DNA of 64,000 nt from Ephydatia muelleri (GCA_013339895.1 JABACO010000181.1:1-64000), one strand, 5' to 3'. Positions 1 to 13,030 are shown, counted from the first letter of the stretch. Notes: generated by a model not told the origin, from the letters alone. Numbers and translations are program-made.

Positions 1-689
1 GAAGTTAGGTTAGTCCAATTGTGCAACTGCAATACATGTACTTGCAATATAAGGTGGTGGTCATTTTGGAGGTACAAAGTTCTACAGATGAGTTAGTCAC
101 AATTGTATTGCCATGATATGACGAAGCACATAAAGTAATGTGTTAGTACTTGTGAAGTCTGTCATAAGACTGTTTAACCCAAAACCACACAATGAGTTCT
201 ACATCTAACTTCTGCAAAGTCTGAAGTCTGGCATCAAGTAGAAATTGACCTTGCAGTTCCATTTATGGGGAAATAGGTGCGTTGTCTTAAGCAGCATATG
301 AATGTAGGCAGTTTTGTATCATACTTGAATCATTGTAATCCTGTGAGGGTTGCAGTTTGATGCTACACGTATATAGTTTTCAACAAAAAAAAATTACATA
401 TACCAAACAAGTGTTAACTTTCTTTAAACCATACTCCAGAAAACAAAATGATTTGGTGCAGCAAATCAAATAAGCACATATGGATGAGTATAATTCTACC
501 TCAAGACAGGAAAATTAACAAAATTGCTCTTATTTCAAGAATGAAGGTCCCCATCCTCCTCTCTCCCATTAGTACTTTCTTGTTTAGGTTGGCATGGTTA
601 TAACAGTAGTCATAAATAATAAAGGACAGTAGAAAACCCGAAGTAATATAGTGCATGATCAAAATCTCAATCTGTATGGGATAATGATA

Positions 690-1260
690 AACTGCCTCAT
701 ACTACGAATGCTGCACTTTAACAAGAGATTACTTCAATTAGTCGGCAATCATAATTTTGTAAGAAAATGTGCTATACCCTCAGCTGATTTTGTTGGAAGA
801 GCTATGGCCTCTGGCCATTTGGAAATGCATATTGTAAGGCATCTGTACTCTTGGATGTTTTGTTGTTTGTATATCTGACCAAGGTCATAATGCTCTCAAT
901 GAGAAACTTTTTGAATTGGTTTCAGGTACTGAAACCAAGTATTTAGTGCATACCACTCTCAAACAAATGGACTTGATGAAAGAATAAGCCAGGCAGTGAC
1001 CAGAGCTATTGTAAATTCTCAATCCTGAACAGGATGATTGGGATGAGCACAAAGATGCTATTTTGTTCTCCTATTGCACAAACAACAAAATTCACACCAT
1101 TTCACTTGAGAGAAGTGGTGCTTCCAGTGGAATTGCAAATGGCAGACGGGCAGTGGCAGAAATATCACAGTTGGATAGTGGTACACTACAATCATATGTT
1201 GCACAGATAGAAGGTATGAAGCAAAACCTATTTCTGATAGTTGATCTATAGAAATGCACA
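690..1260 (+). pseudogene. Decayed gypsy/GIN-type integrase fragment (left arm)
   Basis: Short stretches in changing frames read like the second half of a Ty3/gypsy integrase: a DQGHNALNEKLFEL-like segment near 880-910, HSQTNGLDERISQAV near 950-1000, and DWDEHKDAILFSY near 1036-1075 followed by an HFTPFHL-like segment. In the family this order (DQG, then HxQTNGxxER, then DWDxxxxxxxFxYRT) surrounds the second and third catalytic acidic residues. Frame changes and stops make the copy dead. The mirror copy in the right arm is equally broken. No LTR was recognised nearby. Cellular integrase genes (GIN type) share these motifs and cannot be excluded. Confidence 0.7.
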
Positions 1261-2399
1261 GAAGAAGCAAAAGACTTTAATAAAATAAAATACATATGTC
1301 TGAGGAAACCTTATGCTTGTGAGAATTTAAATAAGAAAGCAAGAAAACGTACCCAGGTGGACATGTCCTTACATGATTGCTGTTATAAATGAGAAAGTAT
1401 TGTATGCCTCCATAAAAAAAACTTGCAAACAAAATAATTGGATGCAGACTGAAACTTTACCATATATGAAAGAGACAATAGCAATAGTACTAGTCAACAG
1501 GTGTTGCATTGCAGAGATGAGGATATTAAAATACTGACTAGAAAAAGTACTACATTGCTTGATGCATGATGTTGTTCAAATGAGGAAGGACCAAAAATGA
1601 AAATCAAGTGGATGACAACACTGTTCATAGCAAAGATTCATACTGACAACAAAGCTCTTAGTGACCAGCTGTATTCTTTACATTTTCTGCATTTATGAAG
1701 AACACGTGCTGCTATTTTGTCATACTGTGCCGATGAAGATGAATTCAATGTAAGGTAATTACAACTGTTCTTTTTTAATAAAAACCTTTCTTTACACATG
1801 GAGATCTCATACCCATCAAGTACTCAAATATGCATTTTACTGGCGATGAGTTTGCACTAAGCAGAGATCTGATGACAGATTTATGGCTTCAGTCTCATTA
1901 GACACAATGAGTCCATTAGGGAGGTTCGCGGTGGTGAATTTAAATTGTCATTTGTAATGATGGATTGTATGAAAGCATTATAGATTTCAAGAAAGTAAAA
2001 CCTATCAAAATGATTAAAGAATTATCGAAAAGTGGACCTGATGTCGTATCGGATAATGAACTGAATATGCCAGTTGTATCAATAACAGAATTCTCCCTCA
2101 TGGCTAAAACATACTGTTTGATGTTACCTTTGAACTTAGATGCATCATGTGAATGGGGGGTAATGACTACTAGAAAACAGTGAATTTTGGCAGTAAAGGA
2201 TAAGTCTAGATATGTTGCAACTGTCAATATCCATGCAATTTTATTCATATTGTAATCAGTGTATTGGCATTATTGTTACTTCTCCAAGCAAAGCTTGCAA
2301 CTGGAATCGGTAGATAATGAGATGACACTATCATCAATTGAGCTCAAGGCCTGCTTTGGGAACAGTTGGAGAGTAGCAGGATTTCAGAGCACTATATTA

Positions 2400-5300
2400 G
2401 AAATAATAATTAATAATAATAATGATAATATTTCTCAATGCATTGTACAGATAATGCACTGACGAGGCAAGTAATGGCATGTGTAAATGCACTTATATAC
2501 TTTCCTATTTAAATGGATACAGTTTACAAAAGGGAGATAATCTACAGTTTTGAGGCGACACATGAAGGTGATGATATTCTTTGCAGATACAACATGTTGT
2601 GGTTTAAAGAATTCCAAATAGGAACAACCCGAGATGAAAAAAAGTATAGCCGAAAAATCATGACGAGGTATGGTGACCGACTGGAGCCTGTATGAATTCC
2701 CACGAGTGGAATGAACGTTTGAAATGACTGTAAACATCTCAGCTGCATCAATATCCAAAAGCTTATTCACAATTTTGTAAACACATTGTTAAGGTCAAAA
2801 TAGATACGACGATATTCTAATGATGGACAAATTAAGATTTGCTAACCTGGATGCATAATCCATGCGCGGAGGAAGCCTTGCACGTTTATAAATTCTCGTG
2901 TGAAGTAACGCTTTGTACTCCTTCTATATGTTCCAATACTCTTTAAACAGCCAAGGATTCCAGACTGGAGTGTTGGAATTCTAAAAGTGGCCTAACGTAG
3001 GTTTAAATACACGTAATAGAATGCTGACATCACTAGTATGGAAACCTTTTAGAAGTAGAGAACATCTAGAATACGCTTTGGCCGTAATGGCTGAGGCAAT
3101 GAATTCCAGGTTTAAAATCTGAGAAGCATAAACGCCAAGATCACGAATATAAGATACTTGCTCTAAGGTTATCCCACATAATGAGTATGATGTATAGATA
3201 TTTGCTTCCAAAGGAGATGACATTGCATTTTTGAAAGGCAATGCTAAGTTGCCAATTAGATGCCAATCACAAAATGCAGATAATGAACATACAAATGGAG
3301 ATGTATCCCCCAGTAGAATGATTGAAAATAAATTTTAGTATCTCAGCGAAGATTTTAGCTCTTTAACAGGTGATGACAAACAATCTGGAAGGTCGTTAAT
3401 ATATATGAGAAAAAGAAGTGGACCTAAGACAGAACCCTGAGGAACGCCACTAATGACAGGTAGTGGGGTCGACAAATTTGAACCTATGTAGACATGTTGA
3501 TATCGATTACTAAGAAACGACTTTATCAAGCAAGCAGATGAGAATGGAAACCGTAAGATTCTAACTTTAGTAGAAGCTTTTGATGCGAGACGGAATCAAA
3601 TGCCCTTAGCAAAATCTATATAAACTGCATCAACCTGCATCTTAGCATCAGATAGCAATGACATTTCATTTAGTGTTACTAAAAGTTGAGTACAAGTAGA
3701 CCTTTTGGGTAGAAAACCATGCTGATCTTTTGATTAACAGACCATTTACCCTGAGAGGAAATGAACCATTTGATTCAGATTCCATCACTTTACAACATAT
3801 GCTGGTCATAGAAACAGGGCGATAGTTACTAGGAAGTTGACGAGCACCCTTTTTAACAATTGGACACACATAACCGACTTTCCAAACAGCAGGTAAGATA
3901 CTGCTTTCCATAGACATAGTAAACAGACAACTTAGAGGGGAATGCTATTGCGGGAGCAATAGACTTCAGAAAAATGCCGGAAAACCATCAGGAGTTTTAG
4001 AGCATTTGTTTGGTAGGTTTCTAAGAGATCTCAACACTTTGTCATAAGTAAAACTAATGATATTTAGAGACTTTGTACTTGTATACGAAGAGGAAAATGT
4101 TGGGGTTTGCCATTGTCTTTAGTAAAAACAGAAACAAAGTATTTATTGAGAAGTTCACATTTGTCACAATCTTCAATAGCCAAAGTACCATCATCACTCA
4201 ATAGTGGAGGTATACCCACACTATTATTAAGTTTGGAGTTAGCATAGGCATAACATCTAGATATGTTCTTGCTTTTAGCAATATCAAGCTCCCTTAAAGA
4301 GTAATAAGACTTGACTGCATCATCGTATTGTTTAGCATACTGTCGATATATCAGCTTATTCTTGGGGTACCAGTATTTTTTCTTTAGAAGTAAGGAACGA
4401 ATGTGCTTTGGAACAGAAGATTTCCTAGGATGAATACGAGAAAGGGGTACAAATTGAGAGACTGAATACTCCAAAACTTGTGATATTTTAGTCCAGAATT
4501 CATCTGCATTTAGACTGGTATTGTAAAGTAATAACCAATCAACATCTGATAGATACGATATAAGAGAAGGGTAGTCAGCATGTCTAAAGTCTCGAAAACA
4601 AGGACTATGATTGGGTTTAGGTATACCAGGACAAAGGATTGAGAAGTCCACTGCGCTATGATCACAGGTACTGGAGAAAGGCTCAACAACTGCTAAGTCA
4701 TGGATTAAACATGGGTTCGAAGCAAAGACAAGGTCAATACAATTTGGGCCATCTGTAGGACAATCAACAACTTGTGTAAGACCATTCTGAAGCGTGCAGG
4801 TTACAAAATTGTTCTGTGCAATTGAACCATGGCCTGATGGAATCTTCCAGTTAATATGAGGATAATTGAAGTCACCAACATAAAACACACACCCTTTGGT
4901 ATATGTATTTAAAAGGGAACAAATACAAGCAGTGTGGCCAACATCATATGCCAAGAAGGTGGGTTATAAATACATACACAGCGAATACATGGATAACCAC
5001 TAACCAAGAGATCAAGAACAATACATTCCAGTGATAAGAATACAGGGTCAAGATCAACAAAAACAGCCTTTAATGAGTTTTTCACAAATATTGCAACACC
5101 ACCATATCCACCACCTCTATCTTTTCTGAAAATATTATACACATAATTGCAGCCAAGTTTCGGTAACAAAGATAATATCATATTTGGCAGATTTTAGTAG
5201 CATATAAAGAGTAGTTAACTTATTGCATAAAGAACGTGCATTGAATAACTTACAATGAAGAAGCCAGAACTTGCCTCGTGTCCCTAACAATTACTAGCAG

Positions 5301-6140
5301 GCTGAGCAGACTCAGTATTGCCTATCCCTGATGTAGCAGTACTACCGGTTGTACGTTCTTTTACCGTCCAAGTACCCACCATTTCCACGCCTGTCAATAA
5401 AGAACTCACGACCAGTTTCATCTTTCTTCTGCCTCAAAACATTATACAGTTCTTTAATTCTCGAACGCTCAACAAAGGAATAAGAACGGCGAATAAATAC
5501 AGACTTGTACTTGCTTGAATCTCTCAACAATTTAGCTTTTTTGAGTAACGAGTTATGGACAATCGAGGAAGAAAGTCGGACCTTGAGTAAGCGCGGCTTA
5601 GATTGGGAAACACCGACATCTGATTGCACTTTGCCTAGCCGGAACACGTCCACAGCCTTTACATCATTCACACCAAGAGAGTCAAAAATGTCCTTGACAG
5701 TTTTCAAAGTCTTTGATGGTACTACCCGTTTCAGGAAGCCCATATAAAATCACGTGGTCTCTGTTATTGATGGCCGAGACAGCGTCTTTTACCGCTTTAT
5801 CAACATCAGGAGAACAGACACGCTGAGCAGGGAGTAAAGAGTCCTTTAGGTCGCTAAATTTCTCTTCCACTCGAGCAACAAACTCATCTAGCTTTTTCTC
5901 CACTTCTTCTAGTTTAGCCGGCAAACTTCTAAGTCTAGCTTCGCAACATGGACAAGTGACGCAAACCTTCTTGACAATAGCCAGAACGTCTGAAACAACC
6001 TCAGAATAGGTAGAAGAACACTTGGCGTGAAAAAAGGAACCACAATAGCTACAAGCCAAGCCCAAAGGCGATGACAGGTCCACACTTTTTTTTGTCACAT
6101 ACGCAGCACTGCTTTCCAGGCGCCATTTTTTAGTCAGATT
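2400..6140 (-). pseudogene. LINE retrotransposon, left-arm copy, frameshifted
   Basis: This is the reverse-oriented copy of the LINE described at 29014-32620. The zinc-finger ORF1 is split near 5700. The endonuclease/reverse transcriptase frame is broken into pieces at about 2981-3241, 3335-3529, 3666-3917, 4064-4954 and 4909-5181. One break falls at the FADD catalytic box of the reverse transcriptase (about 3336-3372), where small indels change the frame. The breaks are nearly all 1-2 nt insertions or deletions relative to the right arm, with hardly any substitutions. An (ATT)n-like tail lies at about 2401-2432. Confidence 0.9.
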
Positions 6141-6539
6141 GAAATGCAGATTTTGTTATACTTTGTCACATCTATACTACTAATACATCAGATTTGTGGT
6201 CTGATTATTTCCACCATCCCTGCAATAGTTGTTGCACTTAATAATGTAGAGCAGCAGACCATTTGGCATTAAATTTAGTGCATATGCAAATGCATTATAC
6301 CACAAGCCTCTGTTTCAACTAGAGATATCAGTTATATAATGAGTACTGTGTCAGCAAAATGAAAAGCCATTGTGTCAGTTGCCTTGAAAAGGGCAGAATG
6401 CTTCCTTTTCCCAGCATTTGGAGGAATTTTTCAAGATGTTCAGTGGTGCATGGCACAAGAGACCATCCAGGTCCACTGGCTGTAGAAAGAAGCCATTAGT
6501 TGGTCATGAACCACCAGGACGTATATGTTTCATTCATTT

Positions 6540-7190
6540 TGTCAATGCTGTATTTTCATTGTTCGCATAACATAAATATTTAGTTAATCCCCTGTGAATG
6601 ATAATGTAATATATGAGCGCTACTAATATATCACATTTTGTCTTAATATTGGTTACAGAGTGTTTAGCATAAATGTACAAAACCCATGTACATGTACATG
6701 TATAAGACTTATTTATGTAACAATAAAAATAGCAATTTGAAAAGAATTAGAAAACAGACTCATTTACGAGGCAAATGAAGTTAAATAAACAAATTCATTC
6801 TTCCGGCATTTGGGAACGTCTGTAATGAAAATTACATAACTTTAAAACTCACGTAGGCTTCGTTAAAAACTTGCAGCTGATTGAATACAGCCAGTAAAGT
6901 TAATGTGTTGCTAAGCAGGTGAGAGTGAACCTACATGTATCACTACAAGTCCTTCAATCAGCATTCAACAATTAGCCAGCACCGTTCAGCACGATAAACT
7001 TCCAACCGCAATTAAGTCTTCATTGCTTGTACTTTCCTACTACGCATGTTCTGCTATCCACATTCAGAAGATAACCAGTTGTGCAAGAACAAGAGTAACT
7101 TCCAACAGTATTGGTGCATGTTTGATTGCAATTTCCATCATGTCTATAGACTTTATAATCCTACCAGCACATGTTCTTGCATCACCATGG
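6540..7190. repeat. Segmental duplicate of 11600-12260
   Basis: The intron-like DNA flanking the orphan EGF exon resembles the DNA at 11600-12260 in the same orientation. Shared landmarks are the GAGGCAAATGAAGTTAAATA-like stretch (against GAGGAATTAAAGTTCAATAA), the AACTCAC(G/T)-GAAG stretch and the GCAGC(T/C)GATTGAA stretch, in the same order. This indicates that a receptor EGF exon with its flank was duplicated in tandem before the inverted duplication. Confidence 0.7.
7042..7143 (-). pseudogene. Orphan EGF-like exon fragment (left arm)
   Basis: On the minus strand this reads [18 protein letters not shown] then [13 protein letters not shown], a calcium-binding-type EGF module almost identical to the exons at 12848-12973 and 12090-12214 of the neighbouring receptor gene. 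The start of the exon (the DINECTINN part) has been lost by a short deletion, and the normal donor site is altered. It lies downstream of the receptor stop codon, so it is not part of that transcript. Confidence 0.85.
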
Positions 7191-8065
7191 TGTGGGTCTT
7201 CCTAATCTCCAGCAGTTTGCACACTTCTTTCACCAGCTGAGATTCGAACTGTCTGCCCTGGTGACTATGTAATAGTGATAGCTCCGGTGGTGAGAATCGA
7301 AAAAAACATTTCGTCTACTAATTTACGGGCCACTGTTGCTGCTTCCTGATTGGGTATTCCGTGCGCCTCTGCCCATTTCGTGAAGGGATCCACTGCTACC
7401 AGCACGTATCTGCTCCCAGTCATAGATTTCGGGCGTCCCTGCATGCCGAACTCAAAATGCAACCTGTGGTTTGTCGAGCTCCCCGAGGAACTGGTTCAGA
7501 GCCAAACGCTCACGCGCTGCCTCCTCGAGGTCAGGGTATGCTTTGTCAAAATGTCAGCATAGGTACCCAGTCCCTCTTCTTTGCGTCTGTTTCTCGACCG
7601 CTACGTACACCTCACGTTTGCTGTCGGGGTTAAAACGTTTAGCCAGAGCTTTCATACACTCACTATAATCGTTTTCTAACGGCCTCAGAACACCGCGAAA
7701 AGGCAGCCTGCGCTATTCCTGTCAACCGAACGCGTAATCACTTCACCTTTTCCTCCGCACTCTCCCATTTGTTAATAGCAGCGACGTGCTTGAAGTGGGT
7801 CTCCCAGTCTAGCCAGCTTGTCTTCTCGCCGTCGAAGGGGTCCGGCAGAAGCACAGGTCGTTGCGCCATAGCCATTGCCGACAGGTCAGTGGTCAATGCC
7901 GACTACGCCAATGTAAGGGCTTAGCCGCTAGTGTATAATCAACAGTCTCACAGGTATCAGACTGATCATATCATCAAGGGTGTGCGCGTGATCTTCCGCG
8001 CATGCGTTAATTATCTTTACACTTATATACATGTATATGCAGAACCCGCTGTTAGGGTACGACAT
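7188..8065 (-). mobile_element. Internally deleted Ty3/gypsy remnant (left arm)
   Basis: Mirror copy of the remnant at 27076-27950. The gag start is near 7875 and the integrase piece spans 7265-7462 on the minus strand. It has the same stop in gag and the same join of gag to integrase. Its integrase end is fused into an EGF-type exon at about 7188. Confidence 0.85.
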
Positions 8066-8471
8066 GGTGCATTTTCAATGCCACTTGTACTTACCGTTCC
8101 TACTCACCCCTCCCTTTCAACCACACATACACTTGCATGTAGTAACCATGCTTGAACCACTCATGGCTAAGTAAAGAATAATGTTGTAGGATTAACTGTT
8201 GATTACACCCACCACTAAACAGTTTTAAATTTAAATTAAGAAGCTGTTTTACAAAATTTTGAACTGTAGCAATGTACCTACTTTTTCCACCATCAATCCC
8301 CCATCCAAAGTTAAAAATTATCAATGGCTGGTTATATCTAAAACGTCGACCAATTTTCTCAGCGAGGATGATTCATATAGTAGTGTCAATTACAAGAATT
8401 AGTTTGCTGCAGATGACAGATATGAGCCCTGAAACTCCAGTGTGAAATTTTATTATTTACTCCTTGATATT

Positions 8472-8506
<35 letters not shown>

Positions 8507-8614
8507 ATTACCAGGATAACAACAAATTATGCTTGCTGTTACTAAGCATTTTAAGAACTGTAATTCTTAATGAGCATAAGAACTAACAGTTTTTTCATGC
8601 TACGTAAGGTCCCT

Positions 8615-8784
8615 TCAATATCGAGGCAACATTTCAACTGCATAGTTCGTAATCATTAAATCTTCATGTTGCTTTCTGTTTCGCTTTTGCTTTCGTTGAT
8701 GGCAGCAGTACGCAACACAGCATGTGCAGCACGATAGTAGAATGACACCTCCAAGTCCACCACTGCCATACCGAATCAGAGCAA
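8615..8784 (-). CDS. Terminal exon of the receptor: transmembrane segment and cytoplasmic tail
   Basis: After an acceptor (TTTTCATTCTAG) the frame reads ALIRYGSGGLGGVILLSCC, then TCCVAYCCHQRKQKRNRKQH and EDLMITNYAVEMLPRY, then stop at 8615-8617. A hydrophobic glycine/cysteine-rich stretch is followed by a strongly basic stop-transfer sequence and a 30-residue tail, as in type I receptors. Clustered cysteines at the membrane border are candidate palmitoylation sites. The exon ends 88 bp before the inverted-repeat arm. Confidence 0.8.
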
Positions 8785-10256
8785 CTAGAATGAAAAAAGG
8801 AATGGTACCATTTATTAAAGCAGACTATGGAATTTAAGATGCACAGGTCAGGACCTGTGCAGCATAATCACGTGAGTACAATGGTTTTATTGTTTTGTGT
8901 TAATAATAAAATAGCAATTACACTTAATGGTATCATGCAGTAGAAAGACAATATCATTAGTACATAATTAACTATTTCCGCCATTAGTGCGCATGGCTTG
9001 TTGCTGACAACACGCAAACCTTGTAATAAAGAGTTTCATGCAGTACATACACATGGATATGTGGTTTTCTGTCCCTTCATTATTGTTACTTCATCCCACA
9101 CAGCTCTTGTTAGGAGTGTTACATGTAAGTACAATGATAGTACGTAGAACACCAAAATGTATAATAGTTTCGATATTTAGGACAAAGAGGTCATACACAA
9201 AATGAAAAGTGGACAATTCACTGGGAAGCAGAAAATCTTACACAGATGGTCTGGAAGATGGGCATTAATTAGGCTTCTGCCACAAAAATGAGTAAAATAA
9301 GTTTGCTAGATTGTGTAATCAACATTTTCAAAGTAATTTTCGCCACTGGATTAATGATCAAATCATTGTTTGGCATTTCCATCCCAGACACCAGAGCTTC
9401 ATTGTGTCTGACTATATGTAGTCCCCCCTCTCTCAAATATGTATGGTGGACATGCAATTTCTTAGCAGTGGAGACATTTGGCAACTCAAGTAAGAAAGCA
9501 CATTTATTGTTTTCAACGTTGGCATTCCACCTGCCATCGCATGTCCTCCCTCAAACCTCCATTCTTGACAGGACATGTGTGGCAGGATAAGCATCACCTT
9601 GCATGGTCATGTCCAATGCTTGAGCCATTCAGGCCAGGAATCTTTGTGGACTTTGTGTGCATATGACAAGTATATAGCATGGTTATTACAATTGGTGCAA
9701 GAATGATGCTTGAAATGGAGCTATTGTAACGAATTACGGCATACTTAAGCAAATGATGCACTGCATAGAATGCTTGCCCAAAGAGAAAAGAAGAGTTACA
9801 TGTATAACCTCTTTGTGTGACTAAATGCATGGAGAGAGGGGAATTGGAGAGTGGGCAAGAAACTGGTCGCAGTCAAAGCTATGCACCCATGGGGCCTTAA
9901 TACATGGAGCCATATCGGCAACAGTTTGGGATTATTTTATTGGATAAGAAGCGTATTGGGGGAAATATCTCCCAGCAATGCTATTGGGCAGGAATGCCCT
10001 GCATCGGATTATTCATTGAATGTATCTGAGGGAGCATATGTTTAGCTCTAGACCTAAGCAACAGCAAGCTTTCCCTATAGTCATTATATTAACACTATGT
10101 AATTCAGAGCAATTCATTTGTAGGTTTCTACCACAATACAATTACTCTACCTTATATGAATTTTACTTAATATTATTGCACAATTAATGCTTGTCCACCA
10201 AATGCTTCACCAATTATGAGATGTTAATACATTTTGAATTTGAATTTTTTACTCAC
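8785..10256. other. Gap between the last two receptor exons
   Basis: An open minus-strand frame at about 9269-9484 (LREGGLHIVRHNEALVSG) and a plus-strand frame at 9851-10045 look like worn repeat fragments. I cannot name them. No splice-flanked exon is evident. Confidence 0.35.
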
Positions 10257-10418
10257 CACAAGAAAGTCCAGCTACCGTGCAATTTCGTGGGAGAGAGATA
10301 AAAAGGATGCATGCTTCTTCATCACTATTGTCTCCACAATCATCTTTTAAGTTGCAAGTGCTTGAGAGTTGGATACACTTTCCATTGGTGCATTTGAATG
10401 CATCACTGGCACATGAAG
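10257..10418 (-). CDS. LDL-receptor class A exon
   Basis: The exon is flanked by TTGCTCCACAG acceptor and GTGAGT donor. It encodes [16 protein letters not shown] then [16 protein letters not shown], with all six cysteines and the acidic calcium-binding box ([10 protein letters not shown]) of an LDLa module. A further 18 residues with two more cysteines (about [15 protein letters not shown]) follow and may begin another domain. The exon looks intact. Confidence 0.88.
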
Positions 10419-12089
10419 CTGTGGAGCAATATATGCTATGGTGAACACCTCCAAATACAAGCTATGCACGATCTGAATCATCTGAGTGTATGTCAAACTA
10501 ATCATCTTCACACCACAAACATACACACACATCAATCATGTTCACATGAGAACATAATTAGACAGCTTGTAAAAATGTGAAATTTGACATTACTAGACAT
10601 GCTGAAATTCTATAACATGTGCTGAACACGCCTTCAATAAGGCAAGCTATGTCATACAAACATAAGTCACTCATCAACCTCTCTATCTGTTTTGTAACCA
10701 AACGTGCTGTATCTTCCAATGAGTGTCACCTGATGTTTCGAAATGAAGACTGAGCTTACAAACGGCTACAATAACTTTTAACCGTGTACAGAAAAGCATC
10801 AGTGACATTTGAAACTAGCAAGGTACCAGCAGGTCAACATAAATGATTAATTATCTTTTACTTCGATCCAATCGACCCACAGGGAAAGCGCACGGAATCC
10901 ATTCTTCATTTCCAATTGGTATGGATGTCTGGTACAGAATGATGACTTGTATATCAACATTCTGTTCCGAGATTGCAATTGACAAAATTGCGTTTTATAC
11001 CTCTGACCAGTTAAATCAAAATCCATGTTATTTAAGTAGATTGGTACGATGCGCTACGCACCAACCAGGGGGCTTGCTAGAAGGTCGTCATGCGATTACC
11101 CTGCCATCACGCGTAATGAGATAACGTACAAACGTTAGCCTAGCGCCTCATGTGATGCAGTGCAAGCGAGTGTCAAATAGTCCCACACATTGTTCTCTGG
11201 AAACAAAATGGCAGATCATTGCTCACTTCAGGAGTTGCCGCGAACACACTTCTTCCGCATGATTTCTATGCATGTAGTAAAGCTTTTCTGCACGTGACAT
11301 GCATGTGATGTTTGAGGGGGGAGAACTCTTCATGAATCAAATGTGCTATTGGTGTCTAGTCCACAACCACTCTTTAAAATCTAGTCATTTGGTAGTTGAC
11401 TGCATGCTCTCTGTGTATTGGTATGGCCATAGGAGGAAGTGGCATATTACTTCTGGTTAAGCGAGTCTCACTTCTGGTATACATAAAACAATTTCATGCA
11501 GTCAAAAAGTTGATGTATTATACATTCTTATCCAGCTGGCTCGTCACCTAAGCATCGTTTACAATCTCACGTGGTTACATGAATCATGTTAGTATAAATA
11601 CCAATATTTACTCACTCTTCTTCTAATTATAATGATGTAATTTATTAGTGCTACTAACATCAGTATGTCTTCATTTTATTTACAGACTGAAATTAAGCAA
11701 AAACCAAATGCAGTAATTTGTTTTACATTGGAACAGCATAAAGTTCAATTTTGAAGAATAAATATAAAATTCAGATGACTGCCTATATGAACCATTTATG
11801 AGGAATTAAAGTTCAATAAAGAAATTCATACGTCTGATATTTAGGAAGGCCTAATAATTATGAACTCACTGAAGACGTTTGCTAGAAATGATTGCAGCCG
11901 ATTGAAAACAATCAGTAAACTGGACATAATAATTGCTTAATAGGTATGAGTGAATCTATCTCCACTAGCCATTTCATCTGTAGTAAGCCATAGATGGGCA
12001 CAAAAACTTGGCGCTTACTGTATTACAGTTGTTCATTGCACACTCAGTTCAAATACTAATATCATTATGTCTTCATAATTTGTACTTAC
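10419..12089. other. Receptor intron with a segmental-duplicate block
   Basis: Positions 11600-12089 resemble the flank of the orphan EGF exon in the inverted-repeat arms. An unrecognised 93-codon plus frame sits at 10843-11124. Nothing else was identified. Confidence 0.4.
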
Positions 12090-12214
12090 CTAGTATGCAT
12101 GATCTGTTATCCACATTCAGAAGATAACCAGTTGTGCAAGAACAAGAGTAACTTCCAACAGTGTTGGTACATGTTTGATTGCAATTTCCATTATTGGTGT
12201 ACACTCATTGATGT
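12090..12214 (-). pseudogene. EGF exon with one-base frameshift
   Basis: Acceptor TCTTCTAG and donor GTAAGT are good. The body encodes [20 protein letters not shown] and [13 protein letters not shown]. The exon is 125 nt, against 126 nt for its close relative at 12848-12973. One base is missing just after the first cysteine codon, which separates DINEC from the rest. Confidence 0.8.
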
Positions 12215-12262
12215 CTAGAAGAGATTTTTTTCTTATTCTATTTCATCACAGAAAAAGCCTAC

Positions 12263-12385
12263 CAGCACATGTTCTTGCATTGCCATTCAAAATGTAACCA
12301 CTGTTACAAGAACAGCTGTAGCTGCCATTAGTATTGGTGCATATTTGACTGCAATTTCCATTGTTGGTTGCACACTCATTGATAT
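12263..12385 (-). CDS. EGF exon, intact
   Basis: This 123-nt phase 1-1 exon encodes [20 protein letters not shown] then [19 protein letters not shown], a complete six-cysteine EGF module with the DINEC start typical of calcium-binding EGF domains. Splice sites are canonical. Confidence 0.87.
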
Positions 12386-12438
12386 CTGTGGTAGAAAATG
12401 CAATGATTCTTTTTCAGATTTGAGAATTATTCTCCTAC

Positions 12439-12561
12439 CAGCACATGTTCTTGCATCAGCATTTAATGAATAACCACCATTACAAGAGCAAAAGTAGCTT
12501 TGAGCTGTGTTAATGCAAATCTGCTCACAGTCTCCATTGTTGATTGCACACTCGTTGATAT
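12439..12561 (-). CDS. EGF exon, intact
   Basis: This 123-nt phase 1-1 exon encodes [19 protein letters not shown] then [20 protein letters not shown]. All six cysteines are present, with canonical splice sites and the same architecture as the exon at 12263-12385. Confidence 0.87.
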
Positions 12562-12847
12562 CTGGGGAAGTGTGTTGTCATAGTAAATTGTATTCCTCCC
12601 CTCTCTTGTAACATACTATAGTGTATATCGAAGACACTATAAGTCAATGCTTCTACATCTTGCTAATAAAATCCATCACAATAGCAAAAGCATGCAAGCT
12701 ACTTCATTGCAACTGAATGCATAAAGGGGTGTCAAGAGTAAGCAAACTGCATGTCTTAAGTCTCTTTGTAACAAATTATTGCATCCAATTGAAAAAATAC
12801 ACAATGAATCCCAATGTGTTGGTAAATGATACTATTCCATAACCTAC

Positions 12848-12973
12848 CTAGAATGCATGTTCTGCTATCCACATTCAGAAGATAACCAGCTGTGCAAGAA
12901 CAAGAATAACTTCCAACAGTATTGGTGCATGTTTGATTGCAATTTCCATTGTTGATTGTACACTCATTGATGT
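12848..12973 (-). CDS. EGF exon, intact
   Basis: This 126-nt phase 1-1 exon encodes [20 protein letters not shown] then [19 protein letters not shown]. It is the closest relative of the exon at 12090-12214 and of the orphan exons in both inverted-repeat arms. Confidence 0.87.
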
Positions 12974-13030
12974 CTATAAAAGAAATTAGTTCTAATTGAA
13001 CTTAAGAAACAAATAAATTTATTATCCTAC

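Larger units (their letters stand above)
1..8527. repeat. Left arm of a giant inverted repeat (at least 8.5 kb)
   Basis: The sequence from the first base of the window to about 8527 is the reverse complement of 26611-35125. The first bases match the end of the other arm at 35125, so the repeat reaches the window edge and probably continues outside. The two arms give identical short translations at many matching places (for example 651-878 against 34245-34472, and 7265-7462 against 27678-27875). In stretches I compared by eye, the differences are mostly 1-2 nt indels, concentrated at about 0.9-4.1 kb of this arm, with very few substitutions. From 4 to 8.5 kb the arms look essentially identical. 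The inner end lies 88 bp beyond the stop codon of the receptor gene at 8615. Confidence 0.97.

Noticed and set aside
7350-7668. Plus-strand frames opposite the gypsy integrase remnant (and their mirror at 27472-27790)
   Set aside because: They are shadows of the gag/integrase frames on the other strand.
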